From Umezawaea tangerina (GTDB lineage: Bacteria; Actinomycetota; Actinomycetes; Mycobacteriales; Pseudonocardiaceae): a stretch of 64,000 bases of DNA. Below, piece by piece: positions 1 through 9,000 of the stretch. Position 1 is the first letter of the stretch, and the number at the start of each line of letters is the position of its first letter. The notes beneath the pieces are model-generated. The model ran no database searches. It saw nothing but the letters and a program-made list of their open reading frames with translations, and had not been told where the DNA came from. The position numbers and the translations under genes are program-made. Location: the NCBI RefSeq assembly GCF_003002815.1, contig NZ_PVTF01000010.1, positions 62,001-126,000 of the forward strand. Direction: 5' to 3'.

Positions 1-1
1 C

Positions 2-1012
2 GCGCTGAGCAAAGCGGTGTCGCGGGCCGTGGCCGCCGACGAGTACGCGGCGCTGACCCGTGCCGGCGAGGCGCGGCGGGCGTTGACGCGGGCGGCGGTC
101 GGCCGCGACGGGATGGCCGCGGTGGTGCGGCGGCTGGGCCAGTGGGTGGGGGCGCGGGTCGTGCTGCTCGACCCGGCGGGGGAGCCCGTGCACGGCTTCG
201 GCCGCCGCCCGATGCCCGACCTGGCACCGGAACTGGCCCGGCTGCGGGCCTCCGGCGGGCTGGCCAGCTCGGCGTTCTCCGCCGACGGAGGGCACGTCGT
301 GGCGCAGGTCCTCGGCGGTCGCGGGCGCGGGTTCCTGGTGGTCGTCCGCGACGAGCCGTGGGACCCGGCCGACCGCGACATCGTGACCACGGCGGCGTCG
401 TTGCTCACCCTGTCCTTGGCCCAGTCCGACTCCGCGCGCAGGCGCTTGCGCACCGCGGAGTTCCACCTCCTGGCGGCCGGTCGCGTGGACCTCGTGCCGG
501 ACCTGCCGGACGGACCGGTGCGCGTGGTCGTGGTCGACGGCGTGGAGGTCGAGGACGTGCCGGGGTTCGCCGCGGAGGTCGACGGGCACGTCGTCGTGGT
601 GGCGCAGGAAGTACCGGTGCTGCCGGGCGCGCTGCTCGGTGTGTCCACGCCGGTGGGAATCACCGCCGTGGGCGAGGGTTTCCGCCAGGCTTTAGCCGCT
701 TTGGCGGTCGCGCGGCGCTCGGTGCCGGAGGTACATTTCGCCGACTTGGCGGGTGCGGGCCTGATGTCGTTGCTCCCCGACGGCGCGGGACGCGCGTTCG
801 CCGAGTCGCTGTTGGCACCGCTTTCCCCTGAACTGCGGGAAACCCTGCGTGTGTGGCTCGCCCACCACGGCCAGTGGGATCCCGCCGCGGCCCGCCTGGG
901 CGTGCACCGGCACACCCTGCGCAACCGCGTCCGCAAGGCGGAAGCGCTGCTGGGACGGTCTTTGGACGTCCCCGGCGTGCGCGCTGAGTTGTGGCTGGCT
1001 CTCTGCGCGTAA
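2..1012 (+). CDS. PucR-family transcriptional regulator, 5' truncated
   Basis: The frame is open to the left edge of the window, so the true start lies outside; a GTG at 17 is only the first internal start codon. The last ~60 residues (LRETLRVWLAHHGQWDP, then RLGVHRHTLRNRVRKAEALLG) form the C-terminal helix-turn-helix that defines PucR/CdaR-type regulators. The upstream part, with the segment VLLDPAGEPVHGFG, looks like a GAF-like sensory domain. Proteins of this family activate catabolic operons in response to a small molecule. The target cannot be read here because the upstream neighbour is missing. Family assignment is firm; ligand and regulon are unknown. Confidence 0.8.
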   Translation, partial: ALSKAVSRAVAADEYAALTRAGEARRALTRAAVGRDGMAAVVRRLGQWVGARVVLLDPAGEPVHGFGRRPMPDLAPELARLRASGGLASSAFSADGGHVVAQVLGGRGRGFLVVVRDEPWDPADRDIVTTAASLLTLSLAQSDSARRRLRTAEFHLLAAGRVDLVPDLPDGPVRVVVVDGVEVEDVPGFAAEVDGHVVVVAQEVPVLPGALLGVSTPVGITAVGEGFRQALAALAVARRSVPEVHFADLAGAGLMSLLPDGAGRAFAESLLAPLSPELRETLRVWLAHHGQWDPAAARLGVHRHTLRNRVRKAEALLGRSLDVPGVRAELWLALCA

Positions 1013-1042
1013 CACTGGAGGCTTGACAGCCGACTACCGTTT

Positions 1043-1058
1043 AGATGCACGTGCATCT
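1043..1058. promoter_or_regulatory. Perfect 16-bp palindrome upstream of the kinase gene
   Basis: The sequence AGATGCACGTGCATCT is identical on both strands. It lies 15 bp downstream of a TTGACA hexamer (1023-1028) and 129 bp upstream of the kinase start, in the 175-bp gap after the PucR gene. Such a palindrome is typical of a dimeric repressor site; no cognate regulator can be named. The -10 element is not convincing. Confidence 0.4.
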
Positions 1059-1187
1059 GCACGCCCGGTCGACAGTGGGTCGCGCCGGGTGACGGTGATC
1101 ATCGGATTCGACCCCACAGGGGCAACTTCGGCCCCTGGCGGGTAGGTTGCGATCGGGTGATCTGCTAAGCGGGAGGGCCAGTCGGGG

Positions 1188-2429
1188 ATGACCAGCCGCA
1201 GTGAAGCGACCGCCGTCTGGGACGGTGACCAGAGTGGCAAGGTCGTCGGCGGCCGGTATGAACTGGGCAGTCTACTGGGCACCGGCGGCATGGCCGAGGT
1301 CTACCGCGCCCACGACTCCCGGCTCGACCGCTCCGTCGCCGTGAAGCTCTTCCTCAGCGGTGCCACGCCCGAGGACCAGATCCGGCTCGACCGCGAGGCG
1401 CAGATGCTCGCCGCGCTGCACACCCCCGGCGTCGTCACGGTGTTCGACACCGGATCGCACCGCGGCAGGCCCTACTACGTGATGCAGGTCGTCGACGGCG
1501 GCACGCTGCGCCAGCGGATGCGCCAGCCGCTGCCGCCGTCGCTGGTCGCCCGCGTCGGCGCGCAGGTGGCGGACACGCTGGACTTCGTGCACGCGTGGGG
1601 GATCGTGCACCGCGACATCAAGCCGTCGAACATCCTGCTGGACGACACCGGGCGGCAGGCCTACCTCGCGGACTTCGGCCTGGCGCTGCAGGCGCACGCG
1701 ACCCGCGTGACGCGCTCCGGCCTCCTGGTCGGCACCGCCGGCTACCTGGCGCCCGAACAGCTGCGCGGCCGGGAGGTGGCGCCGCCGACGGACATCTACG
1801 CGCTCGGGCTCGTGCTGCTGGAGTGCCTGACCGGCCAGGCCGAGTACCCCGGCGGCGACACCGAGGCCGCGCTGGCGCGGTTGTCGCGGCCCGCCCGCGT
1901 GCCCGCCGGGCTGCCGGAGCCGTGGACCGAGCTGCTGGTGTCGATGACGCACTCGGACCCGAGCCGCAGGCCGCGGGCGGCCCAGTGCGCGGAGCTGCTG
2001 CGGGCGGCCCAGGAGGCCAGCGTCGGCGTGCCGCCGCTGACCGACATCAAGGCGGCCTTCGACGACGAGCCCACCCGCGCCACCCCGCTGGTGAAGAAGC
2101 GGACGCCCGCCCGGCTGACCGTCGTGCTGGCCGGGGCGGTGGCCGCCGCGCTGATCGGTGTCGTGGTGGCGCTGGCGAACACCGGGACCGATCCCGCGAA
2201 GCAGTCTCCGGGCGGTGGCGGCGGGCCGTCGGGGGCGGGGGACGGGTCGACCACGCACACCGTGACCGTGGTGCAGCCGCCGCCGCGGTCGGGGTCCCGG
2301 CGACAACCGCCACCGGGCTGCCCGCCGCTGCCGGAGGGGGTGGATCCGCCGCCGCCGCTCCCGGACGGGAGCCCGCCTCCCTGCCCGCACTTCTCCAGCT
2401 CGACCCCGCCGCCCAGCGACGGCACCTGA
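1188..2429 (+). CDS. Membrane-anchored eukaryotic-type Ser/Thr protein kinase
   Basis: A 413-residue protein phosphorylating Ser/Thr of unknown partners at the membrane. The kinase domain spans residues ~24-275: glycine-rich loop GTGGMAEV (31-38), ATP-anchoring Lys53 in AVKLF, catalytic loop HRDIKPSN with Asp143, DFG Asp162, and an APE motif in YLAPEQ. One membrane helix is predicted at ~310-331 (LTVVLAGAVAAALIGVVVAL). It is followed by a short Gly/Pro-rich tail that would be outside the cell and carries no PASTA repeats. It therefore differs from PknB, and the sensing end is short and disordered. The ATG at 1188 leaves a normal kinase N-terminus. The gene stands alone, with the convergent F420 oxidoreductase downstream. 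Confidence 0.9.
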   Translation: MTSRSEATAVWDGDQSGKVVGGRYELGSLLGTGGMAEVYRAHDSRLDRSVAVKLFLSGATPEDQIRLDREAQMLAALHTPGVVTVFDTGSHRGRPYYVMQVVDGGTLRQRMRQPLPPSLVARVGAQVADTLDFVHAWGIVHRDIKPSNILLDDTGRQAYLADFGLALQAHATRVTRSGLLVGTAGYLAPEQLRGREVAPPTDIYALGLVLLECLTGQAEYPGGDTEAALARLSRPARVPAGLPEPWTELLVSMTHSDPSRRPRAAQCAELLRAAQEASVGVPPLTDIKAAFDDEPTRATPLVKKRTPARLTVVLAGAVAAALIGVVVALANTGTDPAKQSPGGGGGPSGAGDGSTTHTVTVVQPPPRSGSRRQPPPGCPPLPEGVDPPPPLPDGSPPPCPHFSSSTPPPSDGT

Positions 2430-2449
2430 GGGCGGTCCACTGTGGACGT

Positions 2450-3418
2450 TCAGGCTCCGCGGAGCGCGGGCAGCAGCTCGCCCTTCGCGAAGTCCAGGAA
2501 GTCGTCCTGGTGCTCGCCGCCGACCTGGACCAGTGCCAGGTCGGTGAAACCGGCCTCGCGGAACTCGCGCACGGCGGCCACGATCGGCTCCACGTCGGGC
2601 CCGCAGGGGATGTTCTTCGCGACGTCCTCGGGCGTGACGTACTGGCTGGCGGCCGCGAAGCCCGCCGTGCCGGGGATCTCCGCGTTGACCTTCCAGCCGC
2701 CCGCGAACCAGCGGAACTGCTCGTGCGCCCGGCGCACGGCCTCCTCGCGGTCGGGGTCCCAGCAGACCGGGAGCTGGCCCACCTTGCGCGAGGTGCCGCC
2801 GTCGCCGTGGAACACGTCCCACGAGCGCACCAGCTCCGCGTCCGGCTCGACGGCGACCATGGTGTCGGCCACCGGCGCGAACCGCTGCACGGACTGGGAA
2901 CCCGAGACGGCGACCGCGATCGGGACGCGCTTCTCCGGCCTGTCCCACAGCTTGGCCGAGTCGACCCGGAAGTGGTCGCCGACGTAGTCGACGTACCCGC
3001 CGTCGAACAGCTGGGAGATGATCTCGACGGCCTCGCCCAGCATCTCGTGCCGGACGTTCACCGGCGGCCAGCCGCGGCCGAGCACGTGCTCGTTGAGGTT
3101 CTCGCCGGAGCCGAGGCCGAGGGTGAAGCGGCCACCGCTGAGCTCCTGCACCGTGGCGGCCTTCTGCGCCACGACGGCCGGGTGGTAGCGCATGGTCGGG
3201 CAGGTCACGTAGGTCATCAGGTCGACCTGCTCGGTGGCGATGCTGACGGCCCCGAGCACGCTCCACGCGTACGGCGCGTGGCCCTGCTCGTCCAGCCACG
3301 GGAAGTAGTGGTCGCTCATGACCTCGAAGTCGAAGCCCGCCCGCTCGGCCGCGGCGGCGTGCCCGACGAGCGCTCTGGCCCCGGCCTGCTCGGTCATCAA
3401 GGTGTAGCCGATGCGCAT
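2450..3418 (-). CDS. F420-dependent LLM-class oxidoreductase (G6PDH-like family)
   Basis: A 322-residue TIM-barrel luciferase-like oxidoreductase that would use the deazaflavin F420. It starts MRIGYTLMTEQAG and has the family landmarks MSDHYFPW, LGLGSGENLNEH and a C-terminal VQVGGEHQDDF. These are typical of the actinobacterial F420 subfamily related to glucose-6-phosphate dehydrogenase. The ATG at 3418 is chosen because an ideal AGGAGG sits just upstream; the open frame continues further but out of family alignment. The HAD hydrolase gene ends 10 bp upstream, so the two are probably co-transcribed. The substrate cannot be deduced. Confidence 0.88.
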   Translation of the reverse strand: MRIGYTLMTEQAGARALVGHAAAAERAGFDFEVMSDHYFPWLDEQGHAPYAWSVLGAVSIATEQVDLMTYVTCPTMRYHPAVVAQKAATVQELSGGRFTLGLGSGENLNEHVLGRGWPPVNVRHEMLGEAVEIISQLFDGGYVDYVGDHFRVDSAKLWDRPEKRVPIAVAVSGSQSVQRFAPVADTMVAVEPDAELVRSWDVFHGDGGTSRKVGQLPVCWDPDREEAVRRAHEQFRWFAGGWKVNAEIPGTAGFAAASQYVTPEDVAKNIPCGPDVEPIVAAVREFREAGFTDLALVQVGGEHQDDFLDFAKGELLPALRGA

Positions 3419-3428
3419 GGTGAGCCTC

Positions 3429-4088
3429 CTAGACGGTCGCGAAGGGGAGATCGGCGAGGTCGGCGCGGAGGTTGTCCAAACCCTCGTACACGGCGGAAGC
3501 GCCGTGCTCCCGCAGCTCGGCCTCGCCGAAGCCGCCGGTGCGCAGGGCGACGACGGGCAGGCCGATCCTCTTGGCCGCCTCGCAGTCCCACACCGAGTCG
3601 CCGATGACGACCGCGCGCTCGGTGTCGACGTGCGACAGGGCGACCTGGAGCAGGTCCGGCGCCGGTTTGCTGTCCTCGGCGTCCTCGGACGTGGTGAACG
3701 CCGTGACGGCGTCGCGCACGTCGAGCAGGTCGAGGTAGTGCTCGACGTGCTCGCGCTTGCCCGAACTGGCCAGCACGACGTGCAGCCCGTGCTCGGACAC
3801 GGCGGAGGTGACCAGCCGGTGCGCGCCCTCCAGCGGGCGGATCTCCCGGAGCATCGGCTCGAACTCGTGCTCCCACGCCTTGCGCAGCTCGTCCCCGTGC
3901 TCCGCCTCGACGTGCTCACCCGCGACCGCCTCCACGAGCCGGTCACCACCCATGCCGATCGACCGGTGCACCTTCCACGCGGGCACCGCGATCCCCGCCG
4001 ACCCGAACGCCCGCACCCAGGCGACCGCGTGGTGGTAGTTGGTGTCCACCAGCGTGCCGTCGACGTCCAGCAGCAGCGTGTTGGTCAT
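3429..4088 (-). CDS. HAD-superfamily phosphatase (phosphoglycolate phosphatase-like)
   Basis: A 219-residue HAD hydrolase. Motif I is DVDGTLVDTN near the N-terminus, giving nucleophile and acid/base aspartates. Motif II is the Ser in VLASSGK, the conserved Lys lies in the segment EDSKPAPDLL, and motif IV is VIGDSVWDCEAA. An alpha-helical cap follows motif I, as in subfamily IA enzymes acting on small phosphorylated metabolites. It is probably the first gene of a two-gene unit with the F420 oxidoreductase 10 bp downstream. A large perfect inverted repeat begins 11 bp upstream of its ATG. The physiological substrate is unknown. Confidence 0.87.
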   Translation of the reverse strand: MTNTLLLDVDGTLVDTNYHHAVAWVRAFGSAGIAVPAWKVHRSIGMGGDRLVEAVAGEHVEAEHGDELRKAWEHEFEPMLREIRPLEGAHRLVTSAVSEHGLHVVLASSGKREHVEHYLDLLDVRDAVTAFTTSEDAEDSKPAPDLLQVALSHVDTERAVVIGDSVWDCEAAKRIGLPVVALRTGGFGEAELREHGASAVYEGLDNLRADLADLPFATV

Positions 4089-4098
4089 GGGAAGCCGG

Positions 4099-4140
4099 AT
4101 TCCCCACCCGTGGGCCGCGAAACGCCGACGGGTGGGGAAT
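4099..4140. terminator. Perfect 13-bp inverted repeat in front of the HAD gene
   Basis: The left arm ATTCCCCACCCGT (4099-4111) and the right arm ACGGGTGGGGAAT (4128-4140) are exact complements around a 16-nt loop. The structure could terminate minus-strand transcripts arriving from ubiA or control HAD-gene expression from its 5' leader. There is no clear U-run on the minus strand, so the role is uncertain. Confidence 0.5.
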
Positions 4141-4151
4141 CACACGGCTGA

Positions 4152-4192
4152 GGTGGTCAGACGTAGATCGCGAGCGTGAGCGCCGCGAGCCA
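4152..4192 (-). repeat. 41-bp duplicate of the ubiA 3' end (distal copy)
   Basis: This 41-bp stretch is identical to 4571-4611, which contains the last codons and stop of the UbiA-type gene (reading WLAALTLAIYV then stop on the minus strand). The two copies lie 419 bp apart in direct orientation. Because one copy restores the end of a gene, the arrangement resembles the flanks left by an element integrating at a gene's 3' terminus, but no integrase is present. Unequal duplication is the simpler alternative. Confidence 0.75.
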
Positions 4193-4570
4193 CTGCTCTT
4201 CGCCTCACTGATCAGAGCGGGCGGGCGGCGGCGTTGCTCGGGGAGTGACCGGCCTTCAACTGGTGGAAGAGCTTGCCGGTGGGCTCGTGACCGAGGAATC
4301 GCGACTGCGGGGTTTCGTCCAGGAGCTTCGCATCTGCCGCACTGACCCGAAAGATCGCAGCGGCCATTCACGAGGAGTACGACCTCGAGCAGGCCTCCTT
4401 GTTCTTGCAGGAGGCGGAGATCCCACCGGAGTCGATTGTCCTACCGTTGTCCTCGACCAGCCCGACTCGTGACCGTCGTCCGAAGCGCGGATGGGCTCGC
4501 CCGCTCCCACCGGTCCCGCCGCGGCGAAGCGGCGGGTCCAGCAGGAGCGGGCGTCCGGTGCAGTGCGGGC
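4193..4570. other. Sequence between the two ubiA 3'-end copies; no intact gene
   Basis: This 378-bp stretch has no complete gene. On the plus strand, 4345-4440 reads TRKIAAAIHEEYDLEQ followed by ASLFLQEAEIPPESIVLP, a helical pattern that looks like real protein. It faintly recalls the effector-associated (EAD) domains of actinobacterial conflict systems. It has no start codon or flanking coding context, so at most it is a gene remnant. Confidence 0.35.
4515..4536 (-). terminator. Hairpin downstream of ubiA
   Basis: CCCGCCGC (4515-4522) pairs with GCGGCGGG (4529-4536) around a 6-nt loop. It lies 40 bp past the ubiA stop on the minus strand and is the likely end of the emb-PAP2-ubiA transcript. 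Confidence 0.5.
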
Positions 4571-4611
4571 GGTGGTCAGACGTAGATCGCGAGCGTGAGC
4601 GCCGCGAGCCA
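4571..4611 (-). repeat. 41-bp direct repeat overlapping the ubiA 3' terminus (proximal copy)
   Basis: This is the copy that belongs to the intact ubiA gene; it contains the final 36 bases of that coding sequence including the stop. It is identical to 4152-4192. Confidence 0.75.
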
Positions 4612-5481
4612 GATCACGCCGAGCACCTGGAGGACGTGGTCGGTGCGGGCCATCTCGTCCGGTGCGCCCGCCTTGCCGCTGTCGACGTCCACCGCGTAGC
4701 GCAGCACGGCGATCACGAACGGGACCATGGACAGGGCGCCCCACTGGTTGTGGGTGCGCTGGCTGATCTCGAACGCCCACAGGCCGTAGGTCATGTTGAC
4801 CACGGCGGCCGAGGTCGCCCAGACGAAGCGCAGGTAGGTCTCGGAGTACTTGGTGAGCGAGTGCCGGATCGCGGCGCCGGTGCTCTCGAACAGCTTGATC
4901 TCCGCGTACCGCTTGCCCGCCACGATGAACAGCGAGCCGAACGCCGTCACCAGGAGGAACCACTGCGACGGGACGATGCCCGCCGCCACCCCGCCCGCGA
5001 TGCACCGCAGCAGGAACCCGGACGCGACGATGCACAGCTCCAGCACCGGCTGGTGCTTGAGGCCGAAGCAGTAACCCAGCTGCACCACCAGGTACACGGC
5101 CATGATGATGACGAGCGTCCAGTTCGCGACGGCCGCTGTGGCCAGCGAGCCGAGCATCAGCACACCGGCCGCGCCGTAGGCGAGCGGCACCGGCACGACG
5201 CCCGCGGCGATCGGCCGGAACCGCTTCTTCGGGTGCTCGCGGTCGCCGAGCACGTCCATGGCGTCGTTGACGAGGTAGATCGACGACGCGGCCAGGCAGA
5301 ACGCGGCGAAGGCCAGTGCGGCGGAGCGCAGGACGTCGACGTCGAGGATCCGGGTCGAGGCGAACGGTGCGGCGAGCACCAGGACGTTCTTGGTCCACTG
5401 GTGGGGGCGCGCGGTCTTGACCAGCCCGACGAACGTGCGCCAGGGCGCGGGGCGGGTGTTGGCTTCCACGGCCACGGTCAT
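4576..5481 (-). CDS. ubiA: Decaprenyl-phosphate phosphoribosyltransferase (UbiA family)
   Basis: A 301-residue polytopic membrane enzyme of the UbiA superfamily. By family and position it corresponds to mycobacterial Rv3806c, which transfers 5-phosphoribose from PRPP to decaprenyl phosphate, the first step towards the arabinose donor DPA. The prenyl-transferase motif is visible in YLVNDAMDVLGDREHPKKR (NDxxD), followed by eight or so hydrophobic helices. The ATG at 5481 follows GGAGGAGCG closely and overlaps the stop of the PAP2 gene by 4 bp (ATGA), so the two are translationally coupled. The extreme 3' end is duplicated at 4152-4192. Confidence 0.9.
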   Translation of the reverse strand: MTVAVEANTRPAPWRTFVGLVKTARPHQWTKNVLVLAAPFASTRILDVDVLRSAALAFAAFCLAASSIYLVNDAMDVLGDREHPKKRFRPIAAGVVPVPLAYGAAGVLMLGSLATAAVANWTLVIIMAVYLVVQLGYCFGLKHQPVLELCIVASGFLLRCIAGGVAAGIVPSQWFLLVTAFGSLFIVAGKRYAEIKLFESTGAAIRHSLTKYSETYLRFVWATSAAVVNMTYGLWAFEISQRTHNQWGALSMVPFVIAVLRYAVDVDSGKAGAPDEMARTDHVLQVLGVIWLAALTLAIYV

Positions 5482-6008
5482 CGCTCCTCCTGGTCGGGGC
5501 GGCGGGCGGTGAGCCGCCGGACGCCGCCCGCGACGAGCGCGCCCAGCAGCGACCCGGCGATGACGTCGCTCGGGTAGTGCACGCCCAGCACGAGCCTGCT
5601 GACGACCATCGGGGGCACCAGCAGCGGTGTCAGGGGCTGCTTGGTCAACGCGCCGTAGAGGATCGCGGCGGTCGTGGTGGACGTGGCGTGCGAGGACGGG
5701 AAGCTGAGCCTGCTCGGCGTGCCCGCCAGCACCCGGACGTCCGGGTGGTCGGGTCTGGTCCGCCGCACGATCCGCTTCACCACGATGGACGCGGCGTGCG
5801 CGGCGACGACGGAGCCCGCCGCGACGGCCCACTCGCGCCGGTGGTCGCGGTCGACGGCGGCGCCGACGAGGCCGAGCGCGAACCACCCCGCGCTGTGCTC
5901 GCCGAACAGCGACAGGGCTTTCGCCGCCCGGACCACGGGTGGTGATCCGAGCGCCGACTGCACCGCTCCGAGCGCCACGGCCTCCCGTGCGCTCATCGAG
6001 CCGGTCAT
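5478..6008 (-). CDS. PAP2-family lipid phosphatase (Rv3807c-like)
   Basis: A 176-residue integral membrane phosphatase. All three PAP2 motifs are present: KRIVRRTRP (K-x6-RP), SFPSSHATS with the catalytic histidine, and SRLVLGVHYPSD (SR-x5-H-x3-D). In mycobacteria the equivalent gene sits beside ubiA and is proposed to dephosphorylate decaprenylphosphoryl-5-phosphoribose, which fits the position here. Start and stop overlap the neighbouring genes by 4 bp on both sides, giving a tight emb-PAP2-ubiA operon. The function is inferred from family and context. Confidence 0.88.
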   Translation of the reverse strand: MTGSMSAREAVALGAVQSALGSPPVVRAAKALSLFGEHSAGWFALGLVGAAVDRDHRREWAVAAGSVVAAHAASIVVKRIVRRTRPDHPDVRVLAGTPSRLSFPSSHATSTTTAAILYGALTKQPLTPLLVPPMVVSRLVLGVHYPSDVIAGSLLGALVAGGVRRLTARRPDQEER

Positions 6009-9000
6009 GACATGGCCTCCCAGCCGAACAGGGTCTTGCGCTGGTGGGTGGTGGTGTACTGGTCCGCCGGGTACCGCGCCGCGGTCTGGTAGACCTGGGT
6101 CGGGAACGGGCCGGGGAAGTCGTGCATCCCGGCGGTCAGGTTGGTGATCGACTGCGACACCAGGACGTCGCCGAAGAGACCGCCGCGGACGGGTTGCCAG
6201 GTGGCGTCGGAGATCCCGGCGGTGGCGGTGTCGCCCCACTGCACGGCGTAGGAGACGGGCTCGACGATCCCGTCGCGCAGCTCGGGCTGGCGCTGGCAGG
6301 GGAACAGGAACGCGAACTGCCACGCGACGGCGACCGCGGCGTCCTTGGGCAGGTAGTCCTTCAACGCCACCGCGCGCTGCACCGAGGGCGCGGTGACCGC
6401 GAGCCAGCCGCCCCAGTCCATCGAGCCGTCGGTGACGACCAGCCGCACGGTCTCGGCACCCGCGGGGGCCGCGGGCAGCACCAGGTCGCGCCACATCACG
6501 CTGTCCTGCGCGTCGGTCATCGGCGTGCTGGAGAGGACCTTGCCCGCCGTGGTGCCGTACTCGGCGACCAGGGTGTTGCCGTGGCCCAGCATCCCGGCCA
6601 CCAGCACGGCGGTCGCGTCGGGCCCGCCGTTGAGGACGAACCACGGCGTCGTCATCGTGCCGACGGTCTGCTCCGGGATCCGCTCACCCGGCCGCTGCAC
6701 CAGGCTGCCCCAGGCGAGCTCACCCGCGCGGCCCTCGGGCGGGGCGGAGGACGGGAACCACCCGCGCCCCTCCGCGAACGCCGACTGGTCCACGGGCGGC
6801 TGGCCCGCGAGCGCGGCCAGGGGTTGTGCGCCGCGCACGTCGAGCACGTCGATCGCCTCCGCCGCACCGCAGTCGGTCGCCAGCGGGTCGCGGACGTTGG
6901 CGGCCCACGGAGACCAGGTGCCGAGCGTCCGCACGGTCGCGTAGGAGAAACCGCCGACCAGGTAGGTGATGTTGGCCAGGAAGAACAGCACCACCACGGT
7001 CGGGATCGCGACGACGACGGAGAGCTTGCGCCAGTGCGGCAGCCTGCGCGCCACCAGGAACGCCACCACCGCGATCGCGATGATCCCCCAGTAGGGCTTG
7101 TCGAACCGCACCACCGAGACACCCGGCGAGACGTTCGGGTTCGGGATGCCCAGCAACCACGAGTACGGCCACTTGTTGGCGCCGTGGAAGGCCAGCGCCA
7201 TCATCGCCGACACGCTGACCACGGCGCCCGCCACGATCGGCAGCGGCACCTTGCGGTCGCGGGTCAGCTCGCGCGCCAACGGGATGGAACCGACCAGCAC
7301 CAGCGCCAGGAACGCCGAGCCGATCCCGGAGAAGCTGCCGAAGTGGTGCGTCCACTTGCTCGGCGTGAACCACAGCAGCAGGAACGCGAACAGCGTCGAC
7401 CAGCCCGCCAGCGACAACCGGGCGGGCACCGGCACGCGCCGGGCGCGGGCGGCGGTCACCAGCACGACGAACCACACCAGCGCCACCAGGCACAGCAGCA
7501 CGGGGGCGCGCTTGGCGTAGTTGGCCATCGGGTCGCTCGCGTTGAGCAGGAACGTGTACCGGGCGATCTCGCTGTACCAGCTGTCCTGACCGGCCAGCCG
7601 GATGAAGATGTCCTGCGCGTGCACGAAGTCGCGCAGCGTGCCGTCGGAGAACGCCATGATCATCGCGACCGCGCCCGGCGCGAGCACGCCGAGCGTGCGG
7701 GCCAGGACGGTCTTCCAGTCCGCGGCGTCCTTGCGCAGCACCGGGATCAGGAAGGGCAGACCGGCGATGAGCGGGGCCAGGACCGTGAACCCCGTGGGGT
7801 GCGCGAAGAACCCGACGCCGCCGACGCCGATGGCGACCGCGATCGGCGCGAGTCGTTGCCGTTCCACGGCTTTCGCCACGGCGAGCAGGACGATCGCGCC
7901 GCACATCGTGACCACGCCCTCGGGCCGCACGCCCATGTCCAGCGGCAGCCACCACACCAGGAACGCCGAGCCGAGCACGACCCGCGCGGCGCGGTCCACC
8001 CACGGGCTGCGCCGCGACCAGGCGGCGGGCAGCACCTTGGCCTGCGCGACGAACCAGCGCACGGTGAACCAGGTGACCAGGCCGAAGACCAGCGCCGGGA
8101 CGCGCAGCACCACCGGTGCCAGGCCGAGGACCTGCCACTTGGCCAGGAAGTAGTAGAACCAGGCGAACGGCGTGAAGCCCTGGTTGAAGAGCTGGTAGTA
8201 GTTGCCGACGTAGCCGGTGACCGGAACGTTCTGCGCCATCGCGCTGTAGTAGCCGTCGTCGTCGGACATCGGCGCGAGGAACACCCACAGGACCATGACC
8301 GCGGGCACCACGATGTCCACGAGCCGCGGTCGGAAACCGCTGCGCGGCAACGGGATCCGCACGTCCATCCGCACCAGGCCGACCACGGCGGTGGCGGCGG
8401 CGAGCGCCAGCAGCACCATCAGCACGATCTTCGCGGTGGACGGGCTGGTGGTGAACTGGTCGTCCACCCGCACCTCGACGTCCAGGTCGGCCGTCGTCGC
8501 CCCGCCCAGCGCGGTGATCGTGGTGGCCAGCGAGTGGACGTCCGGCAGCACACCACCGTGACCCACCTCGGTGCCGTCGCGCAGCACCGTCAGGCCGGTC
8601 GCGTCGCCGTGCACCTGGTAGGCGCAGTCGCCCGTGGGCACGGTGGTGTCCAGCAGCGTGACGCCGGGACCCTGGACGACCAGCCGGTCGCCCCGCGTCC
8701 GGACGACCAGACCCCGTTCCCCCGCGGCGGGTACGGCCGGGTCGATGGTCGCCACGACCACCCCTGGGTCACCCGCGGCGCGGACCGCGGCGCAGCTGAA
8801 CCGCACGTCCAGGCCGAGCGGCTTGTACGCGCCGAGCGCCAGGCTGGTGGACCGCGGCGCGGAGGCGTCCAGCGGCCACTGGACGGTCGGGTCGTTCACG
8901 GTCACCGGGGCCAGGGGGAGCAGCCCCGCGAAGACCACGGTGAGCAGGCCCGCGACCAGGACGATCGCCCGGAGAGCCGTCCCGTCCCGGCGTCGGGGTG

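Noticed and set aside
4152-4611. Duplicated ubiA end considered as an insertion sequence
   Set aside because: No transposase, no terminal inverted repeats at the edges, and the direct repeat (41 bp) is too long for an IS target duplication.
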